From Virgisporangium ochraceum (GTDB lineage: Bacteria > Actinomycetota > Actinomycetes > Mycobacteriales > Micromonosporaceae), in NCBI RefSeq assembly GCF_016863655.1, contig NZ_BOPH01000010.1, positions 62,001-126,000 on the forward strand: a stretch of 64,000 nucleotides of DNA, in the 5' to 3' direction. The position numbers and the translations under genes were made by a program. Numbering within the stretch: the first letter of the stretch is position 1; each line of letters begins with the position of its first letter. A model generated the notes under the pieces. It made no database searches. It saw only the letters and a program-made list of their open reading frames with translations, and was not told the origin of the DNA. Below, piece by piece: positions 51,429 to 61,608 of the stretch.

Positions 51429-52518
51429 GGTCGAGCACTCCCTCCAGTAGGCGGATCTTGCTGTTGCGGCAGTGGTCGGTCTCGGTGGCGTCGAAGCGGC
51501 CCAGCTCGAAGTAGCGGTTGGCCGCGTGGGCACCGCCGCAGAAGCCGAAGTACGGGCAGGTCGCCCGGCACTGCTCCACGCCGGTGAGGAACTCGCCGAC
51601 CCAGCCGGGTCCGTCTGCCGCCGCACACAGAATCTGACGTAGTGGCGTGCTCAAAACGTTCCCCGACGAGAAGTCGCCGTACCGCTCGTCGCTGAACCCG
51701 GCCAGCTCCGGCGACAGCACGAACACCCGTCCGTCGACGGCGATCGTCGGGATCGGGTCGAGCCGCTTCGGCAGCACGTCGTCGGCCGCGCCGGCCAGCA
51801 CGGCACCGGCGTACCGCAGCGCGTGCTCGATCTCCCGTACGTGGATCCGCGGGTTCCGCCGCCATTCGGCCACCAGGGCCGCCCAGAACGCGCGCACGTC
51901 CGCCTCGGCGTGCGCGTTGGCCCGGCCGTTGACGCCCTCCTGCTCCTCGATGTTGATGCCGAGGACGTCGCAGCCCAGGTCGAGAAAGTAGTGGTAGAGC
52001 TCCCCGGCCAGTTCCGGCCGCGGGTCACTCACCACGCAGAGAACCGAGAAGGGGACGTCGTGGGCACGCAGCGTCGCGATGCCGCGCTCGATCCGGTCGT
52101 AGGCGGGCTTGTGGGACCGCGTGACGCGGGCCGAGTTGCGTTCGGCGGGCCCGTCGACGCTGACGCTCACGTGCATGCCGTGTTCGGCGAAGAACGCGCA
52201 CCACTCGTCGTCGATGAGGGTGGCGTTGGTCTGCACGTGGTGCTCGACGCCGCGGAACGGCGCCATCAGGTCGGCCAGGGCCGCCCGCCCGGCGGTCATC
52301 GGTTCGCCGCCGTGCCACACCACGGAGAACCGTTCGGTGCGACTAGCCCATTCGTTGACGTCGATGGCCACCGCTTCCGCGACGGCCACCGGCATCCGCT
52401 TGTTGAGGGCCCGTTCGGGCAGGTAGCAGTAGGTGCAGTCGAGATTGCACAGGGTTGTCGGCTGCATCACGACATAGCCCGGGACGGTGGCTATTCCACT
52501 CATCCCGGTCCATGCCAT
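51409..52518 (-). CDS. amcB: radical SAM/SPASM peptide maturase, cyclophane-forming (AmcB-like)
   Basis: 369 residues. The [4Fe-4S]-SAM motif CNLDCTYCYLP is at residues ~24-34, HGGEP and SVSVDGP follow, and a C-terminal SPASM domain supplies further cluster cysteines (CRATCPYFGFCGGAHAANRYF and DHCRNSK). This is the layout of peptide-modifying radical SAM enzymes (like the GrrM/XncB/FxsB groups). It would generate a carbon radical on each substrate residue and form the ring crosslink on the peptide encoded next to it. No transporter or protease gene lies beside it, unlike many RiPP clusters. Start may be ATG at 52503 instead of 52518. Confidence 0.83.
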   Translation of the reverse strand: MAWTGMSGIATVPGYVVMQPTTLCNLDCTYCYLPERALNKRMPVAVAEAVAIDVNEWASRTERFSVVWHGGEPMTAGRAALADLMAPFRGVEHHVQTNATLIDDEWCAFFAEHGMHVSVSVDGPAERNSARVTRSHKPAYDRIERGIATLRAHDVPFSVLCVVSDPRPELAGELYHYFLDLGCDVLGINIEEQEGVNGRANAHAEADVRAFWAALVAEWRRNPRIHVREIEHALRYAGAVLAGAADDVLPKRLDPIPTIAVDGRVFVLSPELAGFSDERYGDFSSGNVLSTPLRQILCAAADGPGWVGEFLTGVEQCRATCPYFGFCGGAHAANRYFELGRFDATETDHCRNSKIRLLEGVLDHASHGT

Positions 52519-52575
52519 TGGTCCAGCGTAGGCGCTGCCGACCAGCGGGCTAAGCGCCTGTGATCAAAGGCGCGC

Positions 52576-53724
52576 TCAACCGCGCGTGTGGGAGCCCACC
52601 ATCTGCACCGATCCGGTGCCCTCGACGACCTCACCCAGTTGCCACGACTCGATGCCGCGGCCGGCGAGGAAGGCCAGGGTGCGGTCGGCATCGGCCGGCG
52701 CCACGATCGCGATCATGCCCACGCCCATGTTGAACGTGCTCTCCATCTCCGGGTCGTCGATGCGGCCCTTCTCGCGCACGAGGTCGAAGATGGGCTGCGG
52801 CCGCCACGTCGACCGGTCGACGACCGCGTCGGCGTTGTCGGGCAGCACGCGGCTGAGGTTGCCGGGCACGCCACCGCCGGTGATGTGGGCCAGCGCGCGC
52901 AGGTCGGCCTCCTTCATGAGGTCGAGGCAGTCCCGCGCGTAGATCTTGGTCGGCGTGAGCAGTTCCTCGCCCAGGGTGCGCTGGTGGCCGAACTCGTCGA
53001 ACACCGTGTCGAGCCGCATCCGGCCGGCGCCCAGGAGCACGTGCCGCACCAGCGAGTAGCCGTTGGAGTGCAGGCCGCTCGAGCGCATCGCGATGACCGC
53101 GTCGCCGACCTCGACCCGGTGCTTGCCGAGGATCGCGTCGTGCTCGACGACGCCCACGCCGGTCCCGGAGATGTCGTACTCGTCGGGACGCATGACGCCC
53201 GGGTGCTCCGCCGTCTCGCCACCGAGCAGGGCGCAGCCGGCGTACCGGCAGCCGTCGGCGATGCCCGCGCCGATCTCGGAGATCCGGTCGGGCACCACCT
53301 CGCCGCAGGCGATGTAGTCGAGCAGGAACAGCGGCTCGGCGCCGCACGCCACCAGGTCGTCGACCACCATCGCGACCAGGTCGATACCGACGGTGTCGTG
53401 GATACCCATCGTCTGCGCGATGACGAGCTTGGTGCCCACACCGTCGGTCGACGACGCCAGCACCGGCTCCTTGTACTTCGACATGTCGAGCTTGAAGAGC
53501 CCGGCGAAACCGCCGAGGTCACCGAGGACCTCGGGCCGGGTGGTGCGCTTCACCTTCGACTTGAGCATCGCCACCGCCTGCTCTCCGGCGTGGATCGACA
53601 CACCGGCGTCTGCGTAGGTCACGGTACGGCGGCGAGCGGTTCGGCCGCCGGCGTTCCAGAGGCGCTTGTCGGGGCTGTTGGGTCCGGACCCACCGCCGGT
53701 TGGGCGTTCATCCACGTGCGTCAC
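52576..53724 (-). CDS. purM: phosphoribosylformylglycinamidine cyclo-ligase (AIR synthetase)
   Basis: 382 residues from a GTG with AAGGGGAGAAC upstream. VTYADAGVSIHAGEQAV (~36), STDGVGTKLVIAQ, IDLVAMVVDDLVACGAEPLFLLDY, LLGGETAEHPGV and HITGGGVPGNLSRVLP are PurM motifs. It closes the imidazole ring (FGAM to AIR) with ATP, step five of purine synthesis. An N-terminal Ser/Gly-rich extension of ~35 residues precedes the domain. Gene order with purF (upstream, 77-base gap) is the usual actinobacterial one. Confidence 0.96.
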   Translation of the reverse strand: MTHVDERPTGGGSGPNSPDKRLWNAGGRTARRRTVTYADAGVSIHAGEQAVAMLKSKVKRTTRPEVLGDLGGFAGLFKLDMSKYKEPVLASSTDGVGTKLVIAQTMGIHDTVGIDLVAMVVDDLVACGAEPLFLLDYIACGEVVPDRISEIGAGIADGCRYAGCALLGGETAEHPGVMRPDEYDISGTGVGVVEHDAILGKHRVEVGDAVIAMRSSGLHSNGYSLVRHVLLGAGRMRLDTVFDEFGHQRTLGEELLTPTKIYARDCLDLMKEADLRALAHITGGGVPGNLSRVLPDNADAVVDRSTWRPQPIFDLVREKGRIDDPEMESTFNMGVGMIAIVAPADADRTLAFLAGRGIESWQLGEVVEGTGSVQMVGSHTRG

Positions 53725-53801
53725 GTTCTCCCCTTGTTCGGTCGCGACGGCTTGAAGCGCTAGAGAGGTGGTCGGGTGGAGCTGAGACGGGATCCGCGGC
53801 G

Positions 53802-55364
53802 TCAGGGCCGCTGGAGCGCGTCGGCTCCACCCGCGCTCGGCACCAGGCCCACGCCCGGGCCCGGACCGGCACCCACACCGACCGCGGCTCCGTGAGGTTG
53901 GGCCGCGACCCGCGCGAGCCCTTCCAGCACGTGCTTGCCGATGACGTTGTCGGGCGGCAGGTCGATCGGGTAATGCCCGTCGAAGCAGGCCGCGCACAGC
54001 CGGCTCTTCGGCTGCTCGGTGGCCGCGATGAGCCCTTCGAGCGAGACGTAGCCGAGCGAGTCGGCGCCGATCGAGCGCCGGATGCCCTCCAGGTCGAGGC
54101 CGTTGGCCAGCAGCTCGGCCCGGGTGGCGAAGTCGATGCCGTAGAAGCACGGCCACTTCACCGGCGGCGCCGAGATGCGCACGTGCACCTCGATCGCGCC
54201 CGACTCGCGCAGCATGCGCACGATCGCCCGCTGGGTGTTGCCGCGCACGATCGTGTCGTCGACGACGACCAGCCGCTTGCCGCGGACGTTGTCGCGCAGC
54301 GGGTTGAGCTTGAGCCGGATGCCGAGCTGCCGGATCGTCTGCGACGGCTGGATGAACGTGCGGCCCACGTAGGCGTTCTTGACCAGACCCGAGCCGTACG
54401 GGATGCCCGACTCGGCGGCGTACCCGATCGCGGCCGGCGTGCCCGACTCGGGCACCGGGATCACCATGTCGGCCTCGGCCGGGTGCTCGCGGGCCAGCGT
54501 GCGTCCGATCTCGACCCGCGCCGCGTGCACGTTGCGACCGACGATCGTGGTGTCGGGACGGGCGAGGTACACGTACTCGAAGAGGCAGCCCTTCGGGTCG
54601 GGCGCCGCGAACCGGCTCGACCGCAGGCCGTGCTCGTTGATCGCGATCAGCTCGCCGGGCTCGATCTCCCGCACCACGCTCGCGCCGACGATGTCGAGCG
54701 CCGCGGTCTCGCTGGCCACCACCCAGCCGCGCTCCAGCCGGCCGAGCACCAGCGGACGCACGCCGTTGGCGTCACGGGCCGCGTACAGCGTGTCCTCGTC
54801 CATGAAGACGAAGCTGAACGCGCCGCGCAGCGTCGGGAGGACCTCGAGCGCGGCGGCCTCGACCGACAGGTCGGGACGGGCCGCGAGCAGCGCGGTGACC
54901 AGAGCGGTGTCGGACGTGACACCGGGCTCGGCGAGGCCGAGGTCGGCCACCCGCACGGCGAGCTCGGCGGTGTTCACGAGGTTGCCGTTGTGCGCCAGCG
55001 CGATCGTCGACGACCCGGACGGCGTGGCCCGCAGCGTCGGCTGGGCGTTCTCCCACGTGGAGCCGCCGGTGGTGGAGTACCGCGTGTGCCCGACCGCGAG
55101 GTACCCGCGCAGCGACGCGAGGGCCGGCTCGTCGAACACCTGGGCCACCAGGCCGAGGTCCTTGAAGACGGTGACGCCCGAACCGTCGGAGACCGCGATG
55201 CCGGCCGCCTCCTGCCCACGGTGTTGGAGCGCGTACAGACCGAAGTAGGTGAGCTTCGCCACCTCTTCGCCCGGGGCCCAGACCCCGAAGACGCCACAGG
55301 CGTCTTGCGGGCCAGGGCCTTGCGGGTCGATGTCGTGGCTGAGCCGGCCATCGCCTCGGGGCAC
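53802..55364 (-). CDS. purF: amidophosphoribosyltransferase
   Basis: 520 residues from a GTG with GAGGGA upstream. A ~22-residue propeptide precedes the Ntn catalytic Cys in DACGVFGVW. The glutaminase domain shows LYALQHRGQEAAGIAV and GHTRYSTTGGSTWENAQP; the phosphoribosyltransferase domain shows VVVDDTIVRGNTQRAIVRMLRESGA. CFDGHYPIDLP near the end supplies a cysteine of the Bacillus-type [4Fe-4S] cluster. It makes phosphoribosylamine from PRPP and glutamine, the first committed step of purine synthesis. Confidence 0.96.
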   Translation of the reverse strand: MPRGDGRLSHDIDPQGPGPQDACGVFGVWAPGEEVAKLTYFGLYALQHRGQEAAGIAVSDGSGVTVFKDLGLVAQVFDEPALASLRGYLAVGHTRYSTTGGSTWENAQPTLRATPSGSSTIALAHNGNLVNTAELAVRVADLGLAEPGVTSDTALVTALLAARPDLSVEAAALEVLPTLRGAFSFVFMDEDTLYAARDANGVRPLVLGRLERGWVVASETAALDIVGASVVREIEPGELIAINEHGLRSSRFAAPDPKGCLFEYVYLARPDTTIVGRNVHAARVEIGRTLAREHPAEADMVIPVPESGTPAAIGYAAESGIPYGSGLVKNAYVGRTFIQPSQTIRQLGIRLKLNPLRDNVRGKRLVVVDDTIVRGNTQRAIVRMLRESGAIEVHVRISAPPVKWPCFYGIDFATRAELLANGLDLEGIRRSIGADSLGYVSLEGLIAATEQPKSRLCAACFDGHYPIDLPPDNVIGKHVLEGLARVAAQPHGAAVGVGAGPGPGVGLVPSAGGADALQRP

Positions 55365-55579
55365 TACCGCTCCCTCAATGTCAGGCGCTTGATGTAGCGA
55401 GGTGGCTGTTCGGGGAATCTCACTGGGGAAGGTCAGAGACCACCGGGCGATCGGTGCCCGCCGGGGGTCGCCGTCGCGGATCACAGTGTACGTGAGCACA
55501 CGGCGAACAGGCACGGTCAGCGGTGCGCTTTCCCCCGCCGGGCAGCCATCCGCGCTGGTGGTGCCCACATTGACCGGGT

Positions 55580-55990
55580 CTAGCCCGCCTCGGCGTGGCG
55601 GATCGGGAGGAACTCGCTGAGGTCGGCCCGCGTGCCACTGGCCCGGATGCGGCCCGCCGCCACCGCGTCGGCCCAACTCGATCGACCGGTGGCCACCTCG
55701 ACCCAGGTGATCGGGTCCATTTCCACGACATTCGGTGGAGTTCCGCGGGTGTGCCGTAATCCAGGGACACACTGCACAGCCCCGTACGGCGGCACCCGCA
55801 CCTCGACCGACCTGCCCGGACTAGCGGACGCAAGCGCCCCCAGCAACCACCGGACGGCGGCGCGTAAGGTGGATCGGTCCGGTTCGACACCGTCGTCGAG
55901 CACCGTGAGAAGCCTTAAGACAGCTTCATATTCTGGGCGCGTAGCGGACACACCTGGACAATATGGCCGCGGGAAATAGGAAGGCAACAT
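55580..55990 (-). CDS. sterol carrier (SCP2)-family protein
   Basis: 136 residues from an ATG with AAGGCGACCG upstream. RSTLRAAVRWLLGALASASPGRSVEVRVPPYGAVQCVPGLRHTRGTPPNVVEMDPITWVEVATGRSSWADAVAAGRIRASGTRADLSEFLP is the SCP2-like pattern seen in the actinobacterial purF-adjacent 'sterol carrier family protein'. Ligand unknown. Same direction as purF but separated by 215 bases that hold no gene, only the probable purF promoter. Confidence 0.78.
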   Translation of the reverse strand: MLPSYFPRPYCPGVSATRPEYEAVLRLLTVLDDGVEPDRSTLRAAVRWLLGALASASPGRSVEVRVPPYGAVQCVPGLRHTRGTPPNVVEMDPITWVEVATGRSSWADAVAAGRIRASGTRADLSEFLPIRHAEAG

Positions 55991-56089
55991 CGGTCGCCTT
56001 TCGCGCGGACAGAAGTCTAGGGCATAGTTTGCTGCGGTGAAGAAGGCAAGTGCAAGATCATAGCCGTCGATGCCGGAGGGGATACTGAC

Positions 56090-57724
56090 GTGACTGCGCA
56101 ACGACGAGGCCTCCTGCTGCGGTCAGCCGTAGTGGGCGCACTGGTCAGCGGAGCCGTGCTGTTCCTGCCGGCCGCGCCCGCGCTCGCGAACGTGACTGCC
56201 AACCCGGGCCAGCTCACGCTGAAGCCCGGCGAGCAGAAGCAGATCACCATCACGCTGACCCCGCCGCAGTCCCTGAATCCCGAGGCGAACATCTCCGTCA
56301 ACGGGCTGGGGAACGACGTCACTCTCAGTGGCCCGGGCGGTTGCTCCGCCAGCGGCGGCGGCCTCCGCTGCAACGACAACGCCTTCGACGAGCAGGACAA
56401 CGACCAGCGGGTCACCATCACGATCAGCGCGAAGAACCCGAGCAGCCTCCAGCCGGGGCAGAACCGCGAAGGGTCGATCAACGTCGACGCCAACGGTGGA
56501 GACGACAGCGTCAACGTCACCCTGCAGGGTCCGCAGCAGGCGGCCTCGGCCACCGAGGTGAACGGCACGGTCACCGACCAGGCCACCGGCGACGGTGTGC
56601 CGGGCGCTCAGGTCACGCTGAAGGACAGTGCCGGCAACACGCACGACGCCACGGCCAACAACCAGGGCAAGTACACGATCAGGCCGTCGAACAACAAGCC
56701 GATCGTGGCCGGGCAGGTCACCGTCACCGCGTCCAAGGAGAACTTCACCGACGCGACGGCCACGCAGACCGCGGTGGCCGGTCGGGCGCTCACCCTGAAC
56801 ATCCGCATGAAGCCCACGGCGGCCAGCGCGGAACCGTCGGCGCCGGTGGCGTCGGAGCAGCAGCCCACCACCGAGCCGAGCGGTGAGGCGTCGGAGCCCG
56901 TGGCGCAGCAGAACACGTCCGGCGACGGCGAAGGCCCGAGCATGCTCTCGTGGGCGCTGATCGGCATGGGTGTGCTGCTCGTGCTGCTCGGCATCGGCGC
57001 GATCGTGCTCCTGGTGATGCGCCGCAAGGACGACGGCGAGAGCGAAGACGCCGACGGGTACGGCGGCAACCCGCAGATGGCGCCGGCCGGTGCCGGCGCG
57101 TACGACCGCACGATGGTCGGCGGCCACTCGAACGCCAACGACCAGACCGCGATCGTCGGCCCGCAGCAGCAGCTCGACGAGTTCCCCGACCCGTACGCCG
57201 CCCCGGCTCCGGCACCCACCCGCGTCGGTGGCGCCTACAGCGGCGGCTACGACGACACCCAGGCCGGCTACGGCGGGGGTGGCGACGCTGGCTACGGCAA
57301 CGGCAACGGTCGGGGCGACGGGTACGGCAACGGCGGCGGCTACCGTGACGACCGCGGCTACGGCGCCCAGCAGGGCGGCTACGACGAGCCTCGCGGTGGC
57401 GGCTACGGCGGCGGTGGTGGAGGCGGCTACGCCGACCAGGCGACCGGCGTCTACCAGGGCGGCGCCAACGGCTCCGAGTACGGTGCCAACGGTTCGGGCT
57501 ACGGCGGCGGTGCCAACGGGTACGGGGGCGGCGGCTACGGAGGCGGCGCCAACGGCGCGGCGAACGGTGGCGGTGCCAACGGCTACGGCGGCGGCTACGA
57601 CGAGGGCGACTACGGTCGCCGCGGCGGTGGTTACCAGGGCCAGGGCGGCGGCTACGACCGCGGCGGCGACTACGCCGGTGACCCCCGCAACGGCCGCGGC
57701 CGCTCCAACGACTGGCCGGAGTAG
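56090..57724 (+). CDS. secreted/membrane protein with carboxypeptidase-regulatory-like domain and Gly/Tyr-rich tail
   Basis: 544 residues from a GTG with GGAGGGGA upstream. Signal peptide (~10-34), an Ig-like N-terminal domain with a cysteine pair (GGCSASGGGLRC), a carboxypeptidase-regulatory-like domain (~155-240: VNGTVTDQATGDGVPGAQVTLKD), a Ser/Glu-rich linker, one transmembrane segment (~288-310, ALIGMGVLLVLLGIGAIVLLVM), then a cytoplasmic tail of ~230 residues. The tail begins with DRTMVGG and DQTAIVG, threonine sites resembling FHA-binding phospho-motifs, and continues as a Gly/Tyr/Asn-rich low-complexity region, likely disordered. It may link the envelope to kinase/FHA signalling. Not a recognised named family. 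Confidence 0.65.
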   Translation: MTAQRRGLLLRSAVVGALVSGAVLFLPAAPALANVTANPGQLTLKPGEQKQITITLTPPQSLNPEANISVNGLGNDVTLSGPGGCSASGGGLRCNDNAFDEQDNDQRVTITISAKNPSSLQPGQNREGSINVDANGGDDSVNVTLQGPQQAASATEVNGTVTDQATGDGVPGAQVTLKDSAGNTHDATANNQGKYTIRPSNNKPIVAGQVTVTASKENFTDATATQTAVAGRALTLNIRMKPTAASAEPSAPVASEQQPTTEPSGEASEPVAQQNTSGDGEGPSMLSWALIGMGVLLVLLGIGAIVLLVMRRKDDGESEDADGYGGNPQMAPAGAGAYDRTMVGGHSNANDQTAIVGPQQQLDEFPDPYAAPAPAPTRVGGAYSGGYDDTQAGYGGGGDAGYGNGNGRGDGYGNGGGYRDDRGYGAQQGGYDEPRGGGYGGGGGGGYADQATGVYQGGANGSEYGANGSGYGGGANGYGGGGYGGGANGAANGGGANGYGGGYDEGDYGRRGGGYQGQGGGYDRGGDYAGDPRNGRGRSNDWPE

Positions 57725-57746
57725 ACCCTCCCGGCAGTAGACGTGA

Positions 57747-58493
57747 TCACTGGACGGCCGGCGCGAATGCGCCGGCCGTCAGTGTCGGTACCACCGCGGA
57801 GCAGTCGCGCTCGACGGCCAGTTCCACGTCGCCGGCGAAGTCGCGGGCGAGAAGCTCGCGGCCCGACTCGCTGCCACGCACCGCCGCCGCCACGTCGGGT
57901 ACGCCGGCCAGGGCGGCCAGTGCGACGGCCGCCTCGACGCTGAGCAAGGTGTCGACGTCGGCCAGGGTGTCGATCACCGCGGCGGCGCCGAGCAGGTCCT
58001 CCACGCAGGGGCGGAGCTGGCCGTCCGGCCAGCGTTCGCCGGCCGCGACCACACCGACGGGTGCGTCAAGGGTCCCGAAGGACTGGCTCCGGAGCCAGCG
58101 GCCGACCGCCGACGCGTTGCGGAAGCAGGCGGCCACCACGGGCAGGCCGGTCGACGCGGCGGCGGCGGAGATCGCCGACCCGTTCGGCGACGGCAGCACG
58201 AGGTCGGGCACCACCGGCGCGTTCGCCAGCGCCGCCGGCGAGAGCGAGTACGGCTGGCGGGCGGAGACCGCTCCCCGCTCGACGGCGACCACGGCACCGA
58301 CCCGCTCGGCGTACGCGCGCGCCTGCTCACCCCACGGGAACGGGTGGACCCGGATCCCCCGCTCGACCGCCACGCAGACGGCCGTGCTGAACGACAGCAC
58401 GTCGACCAGCACCAACGCGGCACAGTCGCGGGCGAGCTCGGCCGCGCCGGTGACGCCCCACTCGAACCGGACCGACGTCCCGCCCTGGATCAA
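57747..58493 (-). CDS. comB: 2-phosphosulfolactate phosphatase (ComB family)
   Basis: 248 residues from a TTG that overlaps the purL stop (TTGA); no ATG or GTG alternative keeps the family's start ([37 protein letters not shown]). The conserved [35 protein letters not shown] and AAGERWPDG blocks are those of ComB, which removes phosphate in sulfolactate (coenzyme M-like) metabolism; in actinomycetes the substrate is uncertain. Downstream of purL in the same transcript. Its last codons contain the terminator of the convergent gene. Confidence 0.82.
   Translation of the reverse strand: MIQGGTSVRFEWGVTGAAELARDCAALVLVDVLSFSTAVCVAVERGIRVHPFPWGEQARAYAERVGAVVAVERGAVSARQPYSLSPAALANAPVVPDLVLPSPNGSAISAAAASTGLPVVAACFRNASAVGRWLRSQSFGTLDAPVGVVAAGERWPDGQLRPCVEDLLGAAAVIDTLADVDTLLSVEAAVALAALAGVPDVAAAVRGSESGRELLARDFAGDVELAVERDCSAVVPTLTAGAFAPAVQ
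57753..57780 (+). terminator. hairpin terminating the Gly/Tyr-rich protein gene, inside the 3' end of comB
   Basis: GACGGCCGGCGC-GAAT-GCGCCGGCCGTC, a perfect 12-bp stem, 29 bases past the stop at 57724 and entirely within the convergent comB coding end. Confidence 0.6.
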
Positions 58494-60904
58494 GCCGGGG
58501 CGTCTTCCTCGCGCTCGTCGTCGGCCGGTGCGGCCGCCGCGCGCAGCTCGACCAGCTCCTCGGCCGCGTCGGCGGTGACCGGTGCCGGCCCGGCCTGCTC
58601 GCCGAACAGCGCGGGCAGCGTGCCGGACCAGGCCGCACGCAGCTCGTCGAGCGGAATGCGGAACTGCCCGCGGACATCGAGCGCGCCGCCACGGGAGTCG
58701 ACCACGCCGAGAGGCGTGTACGGCACCCCGCGCTCGGCGCACAACGCCGTGAACGCCTTCTCGTGGCCGCGCGGCACCGACACCAGCGCCCGCGCCGTCG
58801 ACTCCGAGAACAGCAGCGTGAACGGGTCGACGTCGTCGGGCAGCAGCAGCGCCGCGCCGTGCCCGTAGCGCAGGCACGACTCGACCAGCGCCTGGGCCAG
58901 GCCACCGTCGGAGAGGTCGTGGGCGGCGCCGACGTGACCGCGCACCGCCGAGTCGGCCAGCAGCGTGCCCAGCTTCTTCTCCGCGGCCAGGTCGACCTTG
59001 GGCGGCTCGCCGCCGAGGTGCTGGTGCGTCACCCAGGCCCACTCGGAGCCGGAGAACTCGTTCCGCGTCTCGCCGAGCAGGAGGATGACGTCGCCGTCGG
59101 CGTTGAAACCCATCGGTGTGCGGTAACCGACGTCGTCGAGCACGCCGAGCACGCCGACGATCGGCGTCGGGTGGATCGGGGCGGCGCCGGTCTGGTTGTA
59201 GAAGCTGACGTTGCCGCCGGTCACCGGGATGCCGAGCTCCTGGCAGCCGTCGGCGAGCCCGCGGACGGCCTCGGCGAACTGCCACATGACGGCCGGGTCC
59301 TCGGGCGAGCCGAAGTTCAGGCAGTCGGTGACGGCCACCGGCACCGCGCCGGTGACGGCGACGTTGCGGTACGACTCGGCCAGCGCCAGCTTCGCGCCCT
59401 GGTACGGGTCGAGCCGGGTGAACCGGCCATTGCCGTCGACGGAGATCGCGATGCCGAGGCCGCTCTCCTCGTCGATGCGCACGACACCGGCGTCCTCCGG
59501 CTGGGCGAGCACCGTGTTGCCGAGCACGTACCGGTCGTACTGCTCGGTGACCCAGGTCTTGTCGCACAGGTTCGGGCTCGCGGCCAGGCGCAGCAGGGTC
59601 TCGCGCAGGTCGTCGCCGGTGCGCGGCCGGGGCAGCGTCTCGGCGCGGTCGGCCTGCAGCAGGAAGCGGTCGTTGGGTTCGCGCATGGGACGCGCGTAGA
59701 CCGGGCCGTCGTCGGCCAGCGACCCCGGCGGCACATCGACCACCGTCTTGCCGCGCCACGAGATGACGAGCCTTCCTGCCGGCCCCTCGGTGACCTCGCC
59801 CAGCGCGGTGGCCAACAGGCCCCACTTCTGCGCGACGGCGAGCACCGCGTCGAGCTTGGCCGGGTCGACGATCAGGAGCATGCGCTCCTGCGACTCGCTC
59901 GCCAGGATCTCGTGGGGCAGCATCGACGGCTCGCGCAGCGGCACGCGGTCGAGCTCGATCTTCATGCCGGTGCCGGCGGCGGCCGCGGTCTCGGCGAGAG
60001 CACAGGTGAGCCCGGCGCCGCCGAGGTCCTGGATGCCGACGAGGAGCCCGGCGTCGTAGATCTCCAGGCACGCCTCGATCAGCAGCTTCTCGAGGAACGG
60101 GTCGCCGACCTGCACGCTCGGACGGCGGGCCTGGCTCTCGTCGTCGAACGTGGCACTGGCCAGAACGGAAACGCCGCCGATGCCGTCCCGACCGGTCTTC
60201 GCTCCGAGCAGCACCACGACGTTGCCGGCGCCGGTGGCTTCCTTCTTCTGCAGCCGGTCGACCGGCAGCACCCCGACGCACAGCGCGTTGACCAGCGGGT
60301 TGCCCTGGTAGCACGGGTCGAACACGACCTCGCCGCCGATGTTGGGCAGGCCGAGGCAGTTGCCGTAGCCGCCGATGCCGGCGACCACTCCGGGCAGCAC
60401 CCGGCGGGTGTCGGGGTGGTCGGCAGCACCGAACCGCAGCGGGTCCATGACGGCCACCGGCCGCGCGCCCATCGCGATGATGTCGCGGACGATGCCGCCG
60501 ACGCCGGTGGCCGCGCCCTGGTGCGGCTCGACGAAGCTCGGGTGGTTGTGCGACTCGACCTTGAACGTCACGGCGATCGTGTCGGAGACCTTGATGACGC
60601 CGGCGTTCTCACCGATGCCGGCGAGCATGCGGTCGGACTTCGGCGCCTTCTCGCTGAACTGGCGCAGGTGCACCTTGCTCGACTTGTAGGAGCAGTGCTC
60701 ACTCCACATGATCGAGTACATCGCCAGCTCGGACTGCGTGGGCCGCCGGCCGAGGATGTCGCGGATGCGCTGGTACTCGTCGTCGCGCAGGCCCAGCTCG
60801 GCATAGGGCTGGTCGTCGTCGGGGGTGGCCGCCGCGTCTTCGACGGTGTCGAAGCGGGGGCCGTCCTGATCTTCGACGTCTCGGTCGAGCTCCTGGAGGG
60901 TCAC
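58490..60904 (-). CDS. purL: phosphoribosylformylglycinamidine synthase, large subunit
   Basis: 804 residues from a GTG overlapping the purQ stop (GTGA). [10 protein letters not shown] (catalytic His), [55 protein letters not shown], and GGNVSFYN mark the small-type PurL. With PurQ and PurS it converts FGAR to FGAM using glutamine and ATP, step four of purine synthesis. Part of the purS-purQ-purL-comB operon. Confidence 0.97.
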   Translation of the reverse strand: MTLQELDRDVEDQDGPRFDTVEDAAATPDDDQPYAELGLRDDEYQRIRDILGRRPTQSELAMYSIMWSEHCSYKSSKVHLRQFSEKAPKSDRMLAGIGENAGVIKVSDTIAVTFKVESHNHPSFVEPHQGAATGVGGIVRDIIAMGARPVAVMDPLRFGAADHPDTRRVLPGVVAGIGGYGNCLGLPNIGGEVVFDPCYQGNPLVNALCVGVLPVDRLQKKEATGAGNVVVLLGAKTGRDGIGGVSVLASATFDDESQARRPSVQVGDPFLEKLLIEACLEIYDAGLLVGIQDLGGAGLTCALAETAAAAGTGMKIELDRVPLREPSMLPHEILASESQERMLLIVDPAKLDAVLAVAQKWGLLATALGEVTEGPAGRLVISWRGKTVVDVPPGSLADDGPVYARPMREPNDRFLLQADRAETLPRPRTGDDLRETLLRLAASPNLCDKTWVTEQYDRYVLGNTVLAQPEDAGVVRIDEESGLGIAISVDGNGRFTRLDPYQGAKLALAESYRNVAVTGAVPVAVTDCLNFGSPEDPAVMWQFAEAVRGLADGCQELGIPVTGGNVSFYNQTGAAPIHPTPIVGVLGVLDDVGYRTPMGFNADGDVILLLGETRNEFSGSEWAWVTHQHLGGEPPKVDLAAEKKLGTLLADSAVRGHVGAAHDLSDGGLAQALVESCLRYGHGAALLLPDDVDPFTLLFSESTARALVSVPRGHEKAFTALCAERGVPYTPLGVVDSRGGALDVRGQFRIPLDELRAAWSGTLPALFGEQAGPAPVTADAAEELVELRAAAAPADDEREEDAPA

Positions 60905-61608
60905 GCCGAAACCTTTCCGGAGAGCGCGCTCAGCACGCTGGTGAAGAAGCCCAGGCCGTCGACGGACGGGCCCGTGAGCGCTTCGACGGCGTGCTCGGGA
61001 TGCGGCATCAGGCCGACGACGTTGCCGGCCTCGTTCGTGATACCGGCGATGTCGCGCAGCGAACCGTTCGGGTTGTGGTCGCCCTCGGCCAGACCCTTGC
61101 CCGGCACGTAGCGGGCCACGATGCGACCGCTCGACTCGAGCAGGTCGAGCGTCTTCTCGTCGGCGACATAGCTGCCCTCGCCGCTCTTGAGCGGGATCAG
61201 GATGTTCTGACCGGCGTCGAACCGGCCGGTCCACGCCGTGGTGACCGATTCGACGCGCAGCCACTGGTCGCGGTTGCGGAAGTGCAGGTGGTGATTGCGG
61301 GTCAGGCCACCGGGCAGCAGGTGCGCTTCGCAGAGGATCTGGAAGCCGTTGCAGATGCCGAGCACCGGCATGCCGTCGCCGGCCGCCTTCACGATCGACT
61401 CCATCACCGGCGCGAACCGGGCGATCGCGCCGCAGCGCAGGTAATCGCCGTAGGAGAACCCGCCGGGCAGGATCACCGCCTCGACGCCCTGCAGGTCGGG
61501 GTCGTCGTGCCAGAGCGCCACGCCCTCGCCGCCGGCGAGGCGCACGGCCCGCAGCGCGTCACGGTCGTCGAGCGAACCGGGGAACGTGACGACGCCGACG
61601 CGCGTCAT
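60901..61608 (-). CDS. purQ: phosphoribosylformylglycinamidine synthase, glutaminase subunit
   Basis: 235 residues. A class I glutamine amidotransferase domain: catalytic Cys in [11 protein letters not shown], His in MPHPEHAVE, with [23 protein letters not shown] and [19 protein letters not shown]. It delivers ammonia to PurL. Four-base overlaps on both sides (purS stop, purL start) indicate tight translational coupling. Confidence 0.97.
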   Translation of the reverse strand: MTRVGVVTFPGSLDDRDALRAVRLAGGEGVALWHDDPDLQGVEAVILPGGFSYGDYLRCGAIARFAPVMESIVKAAGDGMPVLGICNGFQILCEAHLLPGGLTRNHHLHFRNRDQWLRVESVTTAWTGRFDAGQNILIPLKSGEGSYVADEKTLDLLESSGRIVARYVPGKGLAEGDHNPNGSLRDIAGITNEAGNVVGLMPHPEHAVEALTGPSVDGLGFFTSVLSALSGKVSA

